NCBI RefSeq assembly: GCF_029892155.1
Contig: NZ_JARZAG010000012.1
Span: 1 to 64,000, forward strand
Source of the DNA: Kitasatospora sp. GAS204B
Lineage (GTDB): Bacteria; Actinomycetota; Actinomycetes; Streptomycetales; Streptomycetaceae
Direction of reading: 5' to 3'
DNA length: 64,000 bases
A program made the position numbers and the translations under genes. The notes beneath the pieces were generated by a model. That model searched no databases, had not been told where the DNA came from, and was given only the letters and a program-made list of their open reading frames with translations. Shown in pieces: positions 14,959-26,215 of the stretch. Every line of letters starts with the position of its first letter. The stretch's first letter is position 1.

Positions 14959-17280
14959 ATGGCCCTCGACTCTCCCCCACCGCCGCCTCGCACCGATGTC
15001 ACCATCGAGAGCCATGCTCCGCCCCTGGTCCCGGCGAGCGGCAGGCCCCGCTTCCGCACGCCGGGCGCCCAGGATCTGACGGCCTCCCTGGTGGTGTTCG
15101 TCTTCGCGCTTCCGTTCTCGCTCGGCATCGCGCTGGCCAGCGGTGCCCCGCTGACGGCGGGTCTGGTCGCGGCCGCCGTGGGCGGCATCACGGCCGGGCT
15201 GCTCGGCGGCACGCCGCTGCAGGTGAGCGGTCCGTCAGCTGCCTTGACCGTCATCACCGCAGGGCTGATCACTCGATTCGGCTGGCAGGCCACCTGCGCG
15301 ATCACGCTCGCGGCCGGCCTGCTGCAGCTTCTGCTGGGGACAGCGCGGATGGCCAGGTCGGCGCTGGCGGTATCCCCTGCCGTGGTGCACGGCATGCTGG
15401 CCGGTGTCGGCATCACCATCGCGATCGCCCAGTTCCACGTGGTCCTGGGCGGCTCGCCACAAGGTTCCACCCTGGCCAATCTCACCGCACTGCCGGCCCA
15501 GCTGTCCGGGCCGCATCCACCGGCGCTGGCCGTGGGCCTGCTGGCGATCGCGCTCCTCTGCGGGTGGCCGAGGCTGCACCGGCTCCCCGGAGCAGCTGGG
15601 CGGATCGGCGGCCGGCTCGAGCGGGTACCGGCAGCCCTGGTCGCGGTGGCCGCGGGCACGGCGCTGGCCATGGCCTTCGACTTTCGGCTCGCCCGAGTCG
15701 AGCTCGCCGACTGGGGCAAGCACGACCTAGCCGCCCTCCCGCACGGCTCGCCGCTCGCGATCCTCGGTGCGGTACTGACCGTCACGGCCGTGGCCAGCGT
15801 GGAGTCGCTGCTCTGCGCCGTCACGGTAGACCGGCAGAGCGGCCATCCGGGCGACCTCAACCGCGAGTTGCGGGGCCAGGGCATCGCGAATCTGCTCAGC
15901 GGGATGTTCGGCGGCCTGCCGGTGGCCGGCGGCGCGATCCGCAGCTCCGCCAACGTCCAGGCGGGTGCGCGCAGTCGCCGGGCCGCCGCCCTGCAGGGCT
16001 GCTGGGTGCTGCTGGCAGCGTTCGCACTGACCGGCGGGCTGCGCCGGATCCCACTCGCCGCACTGGCCGCGCTGGTCATGGTGGTCGGCATCCAGATGGT
16101 GAGCGCCGCGCACATCCGCAAGGTGCACCGGCACCGGGAGTTCGCGGTCTACCTCACCACCGTCATCGGCGTGGTACTGCTCGGCGTCCCCCTCGGGGTC
16201 GCGACCGGCGCGGCGGCGACCGCACTGCTCGCCCTCTACCGGCTCACCCGGGCCCATATCGAGATGACCCAGCATCAGGACGGCTCCTACGAACTGCGGA
16301 CGCACGGTCCGCTGACCTTCCTGGCCGTGCCCAGGCTGAGCGGGGCGCTCGCATCGATCCCGCTCGGCGCCCGGGTCACGATCCGCCACGACGGGGCTTT
16401 CCTGGACCACTCCGCCTACGAGGCCTTGCGGAGCTGGCGGGGCGAGCGGGTCGCACGAGGCGATCAGGTCGTCATGCTGACCGACCGTCATGACGAAGAG
16501 GTACTGGACCCGGACGGCACGCTGCGTGCCGCCGAGGGCGCCGGACCGCACCGCTGCCGGGCTTGGACCCCCTGGGTGGGCCACCACTGCATCGACCAGG
16601 AGGACGACCCGCACGATCGGCTGCTCAACGGCGTGCGCGGCTTCCAGGCGCATACCGCCGCGCTGGTCAGACCGGAACTGGCCCGGCTCGCCCGGGAGGG
16701 CCAGACGCCCTCGCAACTCTTCCTGACCTGCGCCGACTCCCGGCTGGTCACCAGCATGATCACCAGCAGCGGGCCGGGCGACCTCTTCACCGTCCGCAAT
16801 GTCGGCAATCTGGCTCCGGCCCCGCACGAGCCCGGTGCGGCCGACGATTCGGTGGCCGCCGCCGTGCAGTACGCGGTCGAGGTGCTGGAGGTCGGCAGCA
16901 TCGCGATCTGCGGACACTCCGAGTGCGGCGCGATGAAGGCACTGCTGGACGGCGTGCACGAACAGCCCGGGCGACCGACGGCACTGGCCCGCTGGCTGCG
17001 CAACGGGCGAGGCTCGCTGGCTCGGCTGGCTCGGGCCCCGGCAGAGTTCACGGATCGTCCGGTCGCCGACCAGGTGGAGCAGTTGTGCATCACCAATGTG
17101 GTTCAGCAACTCGACCAGTTGCTGGCCAACCCGGCGGTCGAACGGCGGGTGCTGGACGGCAGCCTGCGCCTGATCGGCATGTACTTCGACTTCGCCAGCG
17201 CGCAGACCTACGTGCTCGACCAGGCGACGGGCAGCTTCACCGCCGTCGTCGGGACGCGTGAGATCGCGAGCGCGGCCTGA
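14959..17280 (+). CDS. SulP-family anion transporter fused to beta-carbonic anhydrase
   Basis: 773 residues from the ATG at 14959 (AGGA-rich site upstream; a TTG at 14905 is less likely). Residues ~45-430 are a SulP transporter with about ten to twelve hydrophobic segments and the motifs PLQVSGPSAALTV and RELRGQGIANLLSGMFGGLPV. A short STAS-like part follows (to ~510). Residues ~535-773 are a complete beta-carbonic anhydrase with zinc ligands Cys591 (in CADSR, with Asp593 and Arg595), His653 and Cys656 (GHSECGAMKAL). Such fusions are thought to couple bicarbonate (or sulfate) uptake with CO2/HCO3 conversion at the membrane. All catalytic residues are present. It is probably monocistronic. Confidence 0.93.
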   Translation: MALDSPPPPPRTDVTIESHAPPLVPASGRPRFRTPGAQDLTASLVVFVFALPFSLGIALASGAPLTAGLVAAAVGGITAGLLGGTPLQVSGPSAALTVITAGLITRFGWQATCAITLAAGLLQLLLGTARMARSALAVSPAVVHGMLAGVGITIAIAQFHVVLGGSPQGSTLANLTALPAQLSGPHPPALAVGLLAIALLCGWPRLHRLPGAAGRIGGRLERVPAALVAVAAGTALAMAFDFRLARVELADWGKHDLAALPHGSPLAILGAVLTVTAVASVESLLCAVTVDRQSGHPGDLNRELRGQGIANLLSGMFGGLPVAGGAIRSSANVQAGARSRRAAALQGCWVLLAAFALTGGLRRIPLAALAALVMVVGIQMVSAAHIRKVHRHREFAVYLTTVIGVVLLGVPLGVATGAAATALLALYRLTRAHIEMTQHQDGSYELRTHGPLTFLAVPRLSGALASIPLGARVTIRHDGAFLDHSAYEALRSWRGERVARGDQVVMLTDRHDEEVLDPDGTLRAAEGAGPHRCRAWTPWVGHHCIDQEDDPHDRLLNGVRGFQAHTAALVRPELARLAREGQTPSQLFLTCADSRLVTSMITSSGPGDLFTVRNVGNLAPAPHEPGAADDSVAAAVQYAVEVLEVGSIAICGHSECGAMKALLDGVHEQPGRPTALARWLRNGRGSLARLARAPAEFTDRPVADQVEQLCITNVVQQLDQLLANPAVERRVLDGSLRLIGMYFDFASAQTYVLDQATGSFTAVVGTREIASAA

Positions 17281-17425
17281 CGGCAGCGATACCCGAACCT
17301 GACGGCAGCAGTGCCTGACGGCAGCGGTACCCGACGGCAGCGGCGCCTGATCAGCGGCCTGTACCGCTCGACGGCACGGCTGCGGGTGGTGGCCGACCGG
17401 GGCCACCACCCCGACTTCCGCGACG

Positions 17426-18370
17426 TCAGCCGGTGATCTTCTGGAAGATCTTGGAGTAGGCGTAGCCCGTGCCCTTGTCGTAGCCGTCGACCTCCCAGAA
17501 GGACAGCTCCTGCACGCCCTTGGCGGCGGCGAAGCTCTCCAGCGTGGCGGCGTTGGACTGGGTGAAGTTCTCGTTGTCGTCGTTCCGGCCGGCGATCGGG
17601 GTCAGCCCGATCCGCCCCCAGGCCTGCGCCGACGAGCCGCCGTAGAGCCCGGCCAGCTGCCCGTGGGTCGCGTCGGCCGCCGACTCGGCGTCCTTCAAGG
17701 CGTTCTGACCGTCACCGAAGTCCATGGTCATGATGTTGACCAGGTTGACCTTGACGCCCTTGCCCTTGGCGTCCTTGAGCAGGTCGAGGGCGTTCGACTC
17801 CAGACCGGTGGGGTCCACCGGGACGGTGAGGTCGATCTGCACCGAGGGGTTGGCCTTCTGGAGCGCTGCCAGGGCCTGGTCCCGGCGGGAGTTGGCAGCC
17901 GTGTCGTCCAGCACGCTCCCCTCGATGTCGAAGTCGAGCCTGGTGACACCGTAGGTCTTGACGACGTTGGCGTAGGCGGCGGTCAGCGCGGAGACCGAGG
18001 TGCAGGTCTGGGCGAGCTCACCGCCGGCCTCGCCGCCGAAGGAGATGATCACGTTGCCGCCGGCCGACTTGAGCGCGTTGACCTGCGAAGTGAAGGCTCC
18101 GAGCGAGTCGTTGCCGTCCTCCCACATGGGGGTGCAGCCGGACTTCGGCGTGAGGAAGGCCAGGGTGTAGAACTGCCCGCCACTGGCCTTGTGATCGGCC
18201 GCGAGGTCACCCGCGTCGGAGCCGGCGATCTGCAGGTAGGGGGCGGCGTAGTGGGCCGGGAAGGCGGCCGCCGCTCGTGCCGTCGCCGCTTGGGCGGGTG
18301 CGGTGGCAAGGGCGAGCGTGATCGGCAGGACCGAGGCGACGAGCGCGGCGAGCCGGAACTTCTTGTCCAT
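17426..18370 (-). CDS. Secreted GH18 chitinase
   Basis: 314 residues with a clear Sec signal peptide (MDKKFRLAALVASVLPITLALATAPAQA). The catalytic motif of family 18 is visible as LDFDIEG, with Asp146, Asp148 and the acid Glu150, and the barrel strands NVIISFGGEAGG and VNLVNIMTMDFGDG also fit. The C-terminal ELSFWEVDGYDKG is typical of actinobacterial single-domain chitinases with no carbohydrate-binding module. It hydrolyses chitin outside the cell. The start is ATG with a reasonable upstream site. An inverted repeat at 18471-18491 marks the likely promoter region. Confidence 0.92.
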   Translation of the reverse strand: MDKKFRLAALVASVLPITLALATAPAQAATARAAAAFPAHYAAPYLQIAGSDAGDLAADHKASGGQFYTLAFLTPKSGCTPMWEDGNDSLGAFTSQVNALKSAGGNVIISFGGEAGGELAQTCTSVSALTAAYANVVKTYGVTRLDFDIEGSVLDDTAANSRRDQALAALQKANPSVQIDLTVPVDPTGLESNALDLLKDAKGKGVKVNLVNIMTMDFGDGQNALKDAESAADATHGQLAGLYGGSSAQAWGRIGLTPIAGRNDDNENFTQSNAATLESFAAAKGVQELSFWEVDGYDKGTGYAYSKIFQKITG

Positions 18371-18470
18371 GACAACCTCTCAGGCGCACGCTTGCCCTCT
18401 TCGCGACAAGGCTTGCTGGGGGCATGTCGGACAGGACGCGGCGGGCCGGGACGTGGGGGAAGGCCTGGCC

Positions 18471-18491
18471 GGTTAGTAAAGATTCCTAACC
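18471..18491 (-). promoter_or_regulatory. Candidate repressor operator (GGTTAG-N9-CTAACC)
   Basis: GGTTAG (18471-18476) and CTAACC (18486-18491) with a near-palindromic A/T centre, about 100 bases upstream of the chitinase start. The TTAGGAAT...ACTAACC type of element recurs upstream of secreted sugar hydrolase genes in Streptomyces. A ROK-type repressor is a reasonable guess, not shown by this sequence. Confidence 0.55.
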
Positions 18492-18669
18492 TTGACCAGG
18501 ATGGTGGCGCCGCCCCGGTGACCTGTCAAGGGGCAGCGCAGTTCCGCCCCCGACCTGAGGCTCCCAAGCTGGGCTCCCGAGCTGGGAATTGATCAACGCT
18601 GAGACGAGAGCGACCCCAGCAGGAGGACGCGCCACCGGCGCACCGGGGCCGCGGATCAACTCACCAAGG

Positions 18670-19209
18670 TCAGCTGATCAGCCGGTGCAGGTCGGCAGGC
18701 GTGACGTAGCCGGGCCAACGTCCGTCCGCGAAGAGGTGGATCCCGGCATCCTGATAGCACTGGTCGACCAGTTGAGAGCAGATCAGGTGTCGGGTGTCGG
18801 CGACATAACCCTTGAGCAGCGAGCTGCCGGGCAACCGGAACCGGTGGGCGGCCAGTGCGCCGTAGTCGAGGAAGCTGTACGGCACTCGCAGGTATCGCCG
18901 GGCCGCGGCGACGATCTCCACTCGCTGATCGTTCGTCAGCTGGAGGTGCCCGCTCGACCAGCGCATCAGATGCGTGTCGTACTCGGCGAGCGGCGCCTGG
19001 CGGGCTCCGCCGGGTTCGGCTTCTATCACCTCGTCATCACCGACCAGGACGAAGGCGTGTTCGTAGTCGGCGAAGCCGTCGCCGTTGAGCCACTGGCCCA
19101 GGCGAATCAGCCGACCGATATCACCACCCATGCGCACCACGGCGAAATCACCGGGCCTCGGCAGCGGAGTGGCAGTGGCGGGGGACGCAGTGGCAGGAGA
19201 TTCCGACAT
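18670..19209 (-). CDS. Permuted NlpC/P60-like (YiiX-type) papain-fold protein
   Basis: 179 residues. The order His first, Cys later marks the circularly permuted papain-like (YiiX/YebB) group: LPRPGDFAVVRMGG begins the barrel, DYEHAFVLVGDDEVIEAEPGG holds the candidate His51 and an acidic residue, and HLICSQLVDQCYQDAG holds the candidate nucleophile Cys144. No signal peptide is present, so a cytoplasmic role on amide bonds or acyl groups is more likely than wall hydrolysis. It is flanked by intergenic DNA on both sides and is probably transcribed alone. The start is ATG at 19209. Confidence 0.75.
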   Translation of the reverse strand: MSESPATASPATATPLPRPGDFAVVRMGGDIGRLIRLGQWLNGDGFADYEHAFVLVGDDEVIEAEPGGARQAPLAEYDTHLMRWSSGHLQLTNDQRVEIVAAARRYLRVPYSFLDYGALAAHRFRLPGSSLLKGYVADTRHLICSQLVDQCYQDAGIHLFADGRWPGYVTPADLHRLIS

Positions 19210-19669
19210 GGCTCAACTCCCCGAGAGTGCCGCGCCAGCCGGCGCCACCCGCCGGCGCGGCCGTCGTGACCTCGGGCGGTGCGGTCGCTCGTGAGCTGGT
19301 GACTCCAGTGGAGTACCGGTGCGCAGAAGCGTCAAGGTCTGCCGCAGAGGAAGACGGATTCGCCGCCCCGGTGGTGCGACACGCCACGCCCGTGACGTGG
19401 TCGAGAAGCTGGGAAATTCCTCCGCGTCCGACCGAAAACGCGTGCTATCCCAGCGCTGACGACGACAGATTGATCAAAGGTCTACACCAATTTCTCGGGT
19501 CCCCTTGTCAACCGGCCTGTTCGCCTGGTGAGCTGTCCACTGGGACACACGGGACAATCCCTGAGCAAGGGACATCCCGCGACCCTGGTTCTTCTCCCCC
19601 GCGGGGCCCGTGGAGGATAAGGCCCGTGGAGGGTAAGCACCATGAAACAGACTCGATGAGGAGTGTGCG
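19210..19669. other. Intergenic region upstream of acsA
   Basis: About 460 bases between divergent genes. The A/T-richer part (19400-19500) is the likely promoter zone of acsA. Open frames here have no ribosome site or family resemblance. I see no conserved RNA element. Confidence 0.4.
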
Positions 19670-21625
<1,956 letters not shown>

Positions 21626-21660
21626 TTCACCGAGCCCCGGAGTCCCGGAGCGACCTGGTC

Positions 21661-21695
21661 GAGGGCCTCCCCCGCGTGCTGCGGAGGAGGCCCTC
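21661..21695 (+). terminator. Terminator after acsA
   Basis: GAGGGCCTCC (21661-21670) pairs exactly with GGAGGCCCTC (21686-21695) over a 15-base loop, 36 bases past the acsA stop. Confidence 0.8.
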
Positions 21696-21818
21696 AGCCG
21701 TGCGCCGACGCGGGGTCAGCGCCCCAACTGGCCCGTGGTGAGGCCGCGCAGCGTCTCCCGGGCAGTCTGACCTCTCGTCAGAGCTCGGATGCCGAAACGT
21801 GTGACGCGTGAGATCACG

Positions 21819-23117
21819 ATGAGCCAGACTGACCGCATGGCACCGGGGACCGTCATGCGCGAACACCTGACGGGACGTTCCTGGCGTGAGCGGCTCTACT
21901 CGCTGCTCAGCCTGCCGCTGGCAGCGCTGGGGCTGGCCGCGGTGCTGGTCACGACCATCCTCGGCCTGCTCTCCGCCGGCCTCCTCTTCCTCCCGATGCT
22001 GGCGCTGAGCCTTCGGGCCGACCGGGCGCTGGCTTCCCTGTACCGGGCGCTGGCCCGCGGTCTGCTGCGGCTGGAGATCGCGGCACCACCCCGTCCACCG
22101 CGCGCTCCCGGCCTCTCCGGCCTGATGGGCCAGCACCTGGGCGATCCCGCCGCCTGGCGGGCCTGCCTCTACCTCCTCATCCGCATCCCGCTGGGGGTCC
22201 TCCAGTTCACCCTCGGCTTCCTCTGGTGGGCCTACGGCCTCCTCTTCCTCTGCTACCCGGTGCTCTGGAAGGTGGAGCCGGCGCACGAGATCGACAAGGC
22301 CGGCGTCGCCCACAGCTTCGGGCTGGAGATCGCGGGCTTCTACTTCGACACCTGGCCGCGCGCGCTGCTGGTGGCGGCGGTCGGCGTCCTGGTCCTGGTG
22401 GCCTCGCCCTGGCCCGGTCGCCTGCCGCTGCTCGCCGACCACTATCTGATGCCCCGCCTGCTCGGCCCGAGCGCCGCTTCGCTCCGGCTGGCCCAGCTCA
22501 CCGAGACCAGGGCGCACGCGATCAACGAGGCGGCGGCCACCCTGCGCCGGATCGAGCGCGATCTGCACGACGGCGCCCAGGCCCGGCTGGTGGCCCTGGG
22601 CATGCGGTTGGGTCGGGCGGAGCGGCGGCTGACCCAGGGAGACCTCGAGCAGTGCCGATCCTTGCTGCACCAATCGCGGCAGGAGACGAAGGAGATCATC
22701 GGCGAGCTGCGCGAGCTGGTGAGCGGGATCCATCCACCCGCGCTGGACGCCGGACTGGGCCCCGCGCTGACCACGCTCGCCGCCCGCTCGGCCATTGCGA
22801 CCCGGGTCGAGCTGGACCTGCCGGAGCGACCGTCGGCCGCCGTCGAGACCATGCTGTACTTCGCCGCGGCGGAGCTGCTGGCCAATGCCGGCAAGCACAG
22901 TGAGGCAGAGTCCGTGACGGTGTCGGTCCGTGCGGCGCGGGGACGGCTGAGCCTGCTGGTGAGCGACGACGGGAAGGGCGGGGTCCAGCTGGACGGATCA
23001 GGCAGCGGGCTGCGCGGGCTGGCCGAACGGGTCCGGGTGGCCGACGGGGTGCTGACCGCGACCAGCCCGATCGGCGGGCCGACCACGATCGCGATCGAGC
23101 TGCCGGCGCCGGCCTGA
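21819..23117 (+). CDS. Sensor histidine kinase (HisKA_3 / NarL-partner type)
   Basis: About 432 residues from the ATG at 21819 (ATG at 21789 is also possible). The N-terminal half holds four hydrophobic segments with an actinobacterial sensor-domain look (LGFLWWAYGLLFLCYPVLW). The dimerisation helix RIERDLHDGAQARLVALGM carries the phosphoacceptor His250. The ATPase domain follows with AAAELLANAGKHSEA (N-box) and SDDGKGG plus GSGLRGLAERV (G-boxes). It works with the response regulator encoded 77 bases downstream. The signal is unknown. Confidence 0.92.
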   Translation: MSQTDRMAPGTVMREHLTGRSWRERLYSLLSLPLAALGLAAVLVTTILGLLSAGLLFLPMLALSLRADRALASLYRALARGLLRLEIAAPPRPPRAPGLSGLMGQHLGDPAAWRACLYLLIRIPLGVLQFTLGFLWWAYGLLFLCYPVLWKVEPAHEIDKAGVAHSFGLEIAGFYFDTWPRALLVAAVGVLVLVASPWPGRLPLLADHYLMPRLLGPSAASLRLAQLTETRAHAINEAAATLRRIERDLHDGAQARLVALGMRLGRAERRLTQGDLEQCRSLLHQSRQETKEIIGELRELVSGIHPPALDAGLGPALTTLAARSAIATRVELDLPERPSAAVETMLYFAAAELLANAGKHSEAESVTVSVRAARGRLSLLVSDDGKGGVQLDGSGSGLRGLAERVRVADGVLTATSPIGGPTTIAIELPAPA

Positions 23118-23194
23118 CCTGACCTGACCACCCCGAAAGATCGACATCTCAGCTCAGGAAGCTCAGGAAGCTACAACGTGAGGAGCGCTCGACG

Positions 23195-23839
23195 ATGCGG
23201 GTGGTAGTGGCCGAGGACACCGCGATCCTGCGGGCCGGACTGGTCCAACTGCTGGAGGAGGAGGGGTACCAGGTCGTGGCGGCGGTTCCGGACGCCGAAC
23301 AGCTGCGGACGGCGGTGCTCGAACACGGTCCGGACCTGGTGGTCTCCGACATCCGGATGCCGCCGACCCATACCGACGAGGGTCTGCGCGCCGTGATCGA
23401 GCTGCGGGCGGCCAATCCCGCGCTGGCGGTCCTGATCTTCTCCCAGTACGTGGAAACCCAGTACGCGGGCCGACTGCTGGCGGGCGGTTCGGCGGGCGTC
23501 GGCTATCTGCTCAAGGAACGGGTGCTCGACACGCAGGACTTCGTCGACGCGCTGGAGCGGGTGGCGGCCGGCGGCACCGCGCTCGACCCCGAGGTGGTCA
23601 CCCAGCTGATGGGCGCCGGCCCGACGCGCAGCACGGTCAGCGAGCTCAGCCCCCGGGAGCGGGAGGTCCTCGCGCTGATGGCGCAGGGGCGGTCGAACGC
23701 GGCCATCGCGGCGGGACTGGTGGTCACGGAGCGCGCCGTCGAGAAGCACGTCGCCAACATCTTCCTGAAGCTCGACCTCCCGGTCTCGGCGGCCGACCAT
23801 CGGCGCGTGCTGGCCGTCCTGCGTCACCTGGGGGCCTGA
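23195..23839 (+). CDS. LuxR/NarL-family response regulator
   Basis: 214 residues: a receiver domain with acidic pocket VVVAEDTA, phosphoacceptor Asp52 in VVSDIRMPP and Lys in GYLLKERV, then a LuxR helix-turn-helix from about residue 148 (ELSPREREVLALMAQGRSNAAIAAGLVV, with TERAVEKHVANIFLKL). It is the cognate partner of the kinase just upstream and is probably cotranscribed; the 77-base gap holds a duplicated TCAGGAAGC. The ribosome site GTGAGGAG is close. Target genes cannot be told from the sequence. Confidence 0.93.
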   Translation: MRVVVAEDTAILRAGLVQLLEEEGYQVVAAVPDAEQLRTAVLEHGPDLVVSDIRMPPTHTDEGLRAVIELRAANPALAVLIFSQYVETQYAGRLLAGGSAGVGYLLKERVLDTQDFVDALERVAAGGTALDPEVVTQLMGAGPTRSTVSELSPREREVLALMAQGRSNAAIAAGLVVTERAVEKHVANIFLKLDLPVSAADHRRVLAVLRHLGA

Positions 23840-24084
23840 CGGTGGCTCAGCCGGGCTGAGCACGCGGGTCGGCGGGGCGGGACGAGCGCATCGGCAGGTC
23901 AGCCGACGCACAGCGAGAAGCGCACATAAAGTACGACAAAACGGATATCGACCCTCGACACCCCGTAGACTGTCAAAGTCGCAACAAGATCGGCGACAGC
24001 TCTTCGAGGCGCGCCGGGAAGTCTGGTCGGCACCGCACCACCGGTGCATCCGCATGCCCTTCCCGCGCCCTGGAGGTCTCCCGC

Positions 24085-25494
24085 GTGGCCAGCCCGCCGC
24101 CCCATGACCACTCCGCCGACCACTCCGCCGACCACTCGCCCGACCCCTCGGCTCAGCACCGGCCGCCGACCTCCCCGGCCCCGCAGCGGCGTCAGTTCCT
24201 CGGCATGCTCCCGCTGCCCGAGCGCCGCTTCCTGGCAGCCGCCCTGCGCACCGAGACCGTCGGCGGCATCCTGCTGCTGCTCGCCGCGATCGCGGCACTC
24301 ATCTGGGCCAACGTCTGGCCGCACGCCTACGAGAGCGTCCTGCACCACACCATCGGCCCCTCGGTGCCGCTGCACCTGAACCTCACGCTCGAGGCCTGGG
24401 CCAACGACGGGCTGCTCACCATCTTCTTCTTCGTCGCGGGCATCGAGCTCAAGCGCGAGTTCGTCGCCGGCGAGCTGCGCTCCCCCAGTGCCGCGGTGCT
24501 GCCGGTGGTCGCCGCCGTCTGCGGGGTGGCACTGCCCGCGATCGTCTACGCCGTGGCCAACAGCGGCTCCGGTGGACATCCCGGCGGCTGGGCGATCCCG
24601 ACCGCCACGGACATCGCCTTCGCCCTCGGGGTGCTCGCCGTGGTGAGCAGTCATCTGCCGTCCGCGCTGCGGGCGTTCCTGCTGACGCTGGCCGTGGTGG
24701 ACGACCTGATCGCGATCCTGATCATCGCGGTCTTCTACAGCTCCGGCATCAAGTTCTGGGCGCTCGGGCTGTCGCTGGCGGGCCTGGTGCTGTTCTGGTT
24801 CCTGCACCGGCGGGGAGTGCACGGCTGGTACCTGTTCGTTCCCCTCGCCGTGGTCATCTGGGCGCTGATGCACGAGAGCGGGGTGCACCCGACGGTGGCG
24901 GGTGTGGCGATGGGCCTGATGTTGCGCTGTCACCGCGAGGGCGACGAGAAGGAGTCCCCCGGTGAGCACATCGAGCATCTGGTCCGGCCGCTCTCGGCCG
25001 GGGTGGCGGTGCCGGTGTTCGCGCTCTTCGCGGCGGGCGTGACGATCTCGCCCTCGGCGATCAAGGACGTCTTCACCCAGGCGATGCCGCTGGGCATCGT
25101 GCTCGGCCTGCTGGTGGGCAAGACCGTGGGCATCTTCGGCGGGACCTGGCTGGCGGCCAGGTTCACCAGGGCCGAGCTGAATCCGCAGCTCAAGTGGGCC
25201 GACCTGTTCGCCCTCTCCACGCTGGCGGGCATCGGCTTCACGGTCTCCCTGCTGATCAGCGACTTGGCGTTCACCGACCACCCCGAGTTGGCCGACCGGG
25301 CCAAGGCGGCGGTGCTGATCGGTTCGGTGCTCTGCGCGGTGGTGGCGACCGTCCTGCTCAAGCTTCGCAACCGGCACTACCGGCAGTTGTGGGAGGAGGA
25401 GGAACTGGACAGCGACGGGGACGGGATCCCGGACGTGTACCAGGGCGACGCCCTCCCCCGGCCCGGGCACGGTCCGATCGAGCGGCATGCATGA
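24085..25494 (+). CDS. nhaA: Na+/H+ antiporter NhaA
   Basis: 469 residues from the GTG at 24085 (GGAGG eight bases upstream). The N-terminal ~40 residues are a His/Asp/Ser-rich tail (HDHSADHSADHS) before the membrane domain. The NhaA hallmarks are present: IFFFVAGIELKREF, the ion-binding pair Asp206-Asp207 in LAVVDDLIAI (equivalent to E. coli Asp163/164), PTATDIAFALGVL with the Asp133 equivalent, and STLAGIGFTVSLLIS near the C-terminus. It exchanges sodium for protons to set pH and salt balance. The C-terminal acidic tail extends about 40 residues into the cytoplasm. Confidence 0.95.
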   Translation: MASPPPHDHSADHSADHSPDPSAQHRPPTSPAPQRRQFLGMLPLPERRFLAAALRTETVGGILLLLAAIAALIWANVWPHAYESVLHHTIGPSVPLHLNLTLEAWANDGLLTIFFFVAGIELKREFVAGELRSPSAAVLPVVAAVCGVALPAIVYAVANSGSGGHPGGWAIPTATDIAFALGVLAVVSSHLPSALRAFLLTLAVVDDLIAILIIAVFYSSGIKFWALGLSLAGLVLFWFLHRRGVHGWYLFVPLAVVIWALMHESGVHPTVAGVAMGLMLRCHREGDEKESPGEHIEHLVRPLSAGVAVPVFALFAAGVTISPSAIKDVFTQAMPLGIVLGLLVGKTVGIFGGTWLAARFTRAELNPQLKWADLFALSTLAGIGFTVSLLISDLAFTDHPELADRAKAAVLIGSVLCAVVATVLLKLRNRHYRQLWEEEELDSDGDGIPDVYQGDALPRPGHGPIERHA

Positions 25495-25628
25495 TGGGAT
25501 GGGTCTCGGTCCGGGCGGCTGCGGGCGGGTGACACACCGTCCGCCGCGAGTGGCCCGAAGTGGTGCCTGACTGGCCGGTAGGGGCATGATTCTGAGCTGT
25601 CCGGAATCTCAGCAGAGGAGAAGACCAG

Positions 25629-26096
25629 ATGTCCGCAGGAACCGCAGGTCCGTCCGGCAGCTCCCGGGCGCCCTACGAGGGCGAGCGCTCGGTCGGGCAG
25701 CTGTTCGCCGCGGCCACGGCTGACCTGTCGGCCCTGGTGCACGACGAGATCGCGCTGGCGAAGGCCGAGATCCGACAGGACGTCAAGCGCGGCGTGGCGG
25801 GCAGCGTCTCGTTGGTGGTGGCCGGCGTCATCGCGCTGGCGTCGATCCCGATGTTCAGCTTCGCGGCGGCCTACCTGCTGAAGTACTGGGGCCTGCCGCT
25901 GAGCGCCTCGTTCGCGGTCGTCGGCGGGGCGTTCGTCCTGCTGGCCGCGGTCCTGGGCCTGCTGGCCTGGCGGTCCTTCAAGAAGATCGAGCCGCCGCGC
26001 CGCACCATCGAGGGTGCCCACGCGACCGCGGAGGTGCTGAAGAACGCCCGCCCCCGGCCGGCCACGCCCGAGGAGCGCGCGGCCCTGGAGCACTGA
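25629..26096 (+). CDS. Actinobacterial holin-X / phage holin family membrane protein
   Basis: 155 residues: a short variable N-terminus, an amphipathic region with LVHDEIALAKAEIRQDVKRG, then two hydrophobic segments (VSLVVAGVIALASIPMFSFAAAYLL and FAVVGGAFVLLAAVLGLLAW). This is the layout of the actinobacterial Holin-X (DUF1469-like) group, which sits in core genomes and is not a lysis protein by evidence. A ribosome site (AGAGGAGAAG) precedes the ATG. It lies between nhaA and an alpha/beta hydrolase on the same strand, an order typical of Streptomyces. Confidence 0.85.
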   Translation: MSAGTAGPSGSSRAPYEGERSVGQLFAAATADLSALVHDEIALAKAEIRQDVKRGVAGSVSLVVAGVIALASIPMFSFAAAYLLKYWGLPLSASFAVVGGAFVLLAAVLGLLAWRSFKKIEPPRRTIEGAHATAEVLKNARPRPATPEERAALEH

Positions 26097-26215
26097 GCAC
26101 GCGCCGTCCGGGCACGGCCCGCGGGTGGCGCGACGTACGGTATCCGTCGTAGTCGGCGGTAGCCCGTACGAGTGCCGGGGCCGTGTTCCGCGCCCGGATG
26201 TGAAACGCTCTCGGT

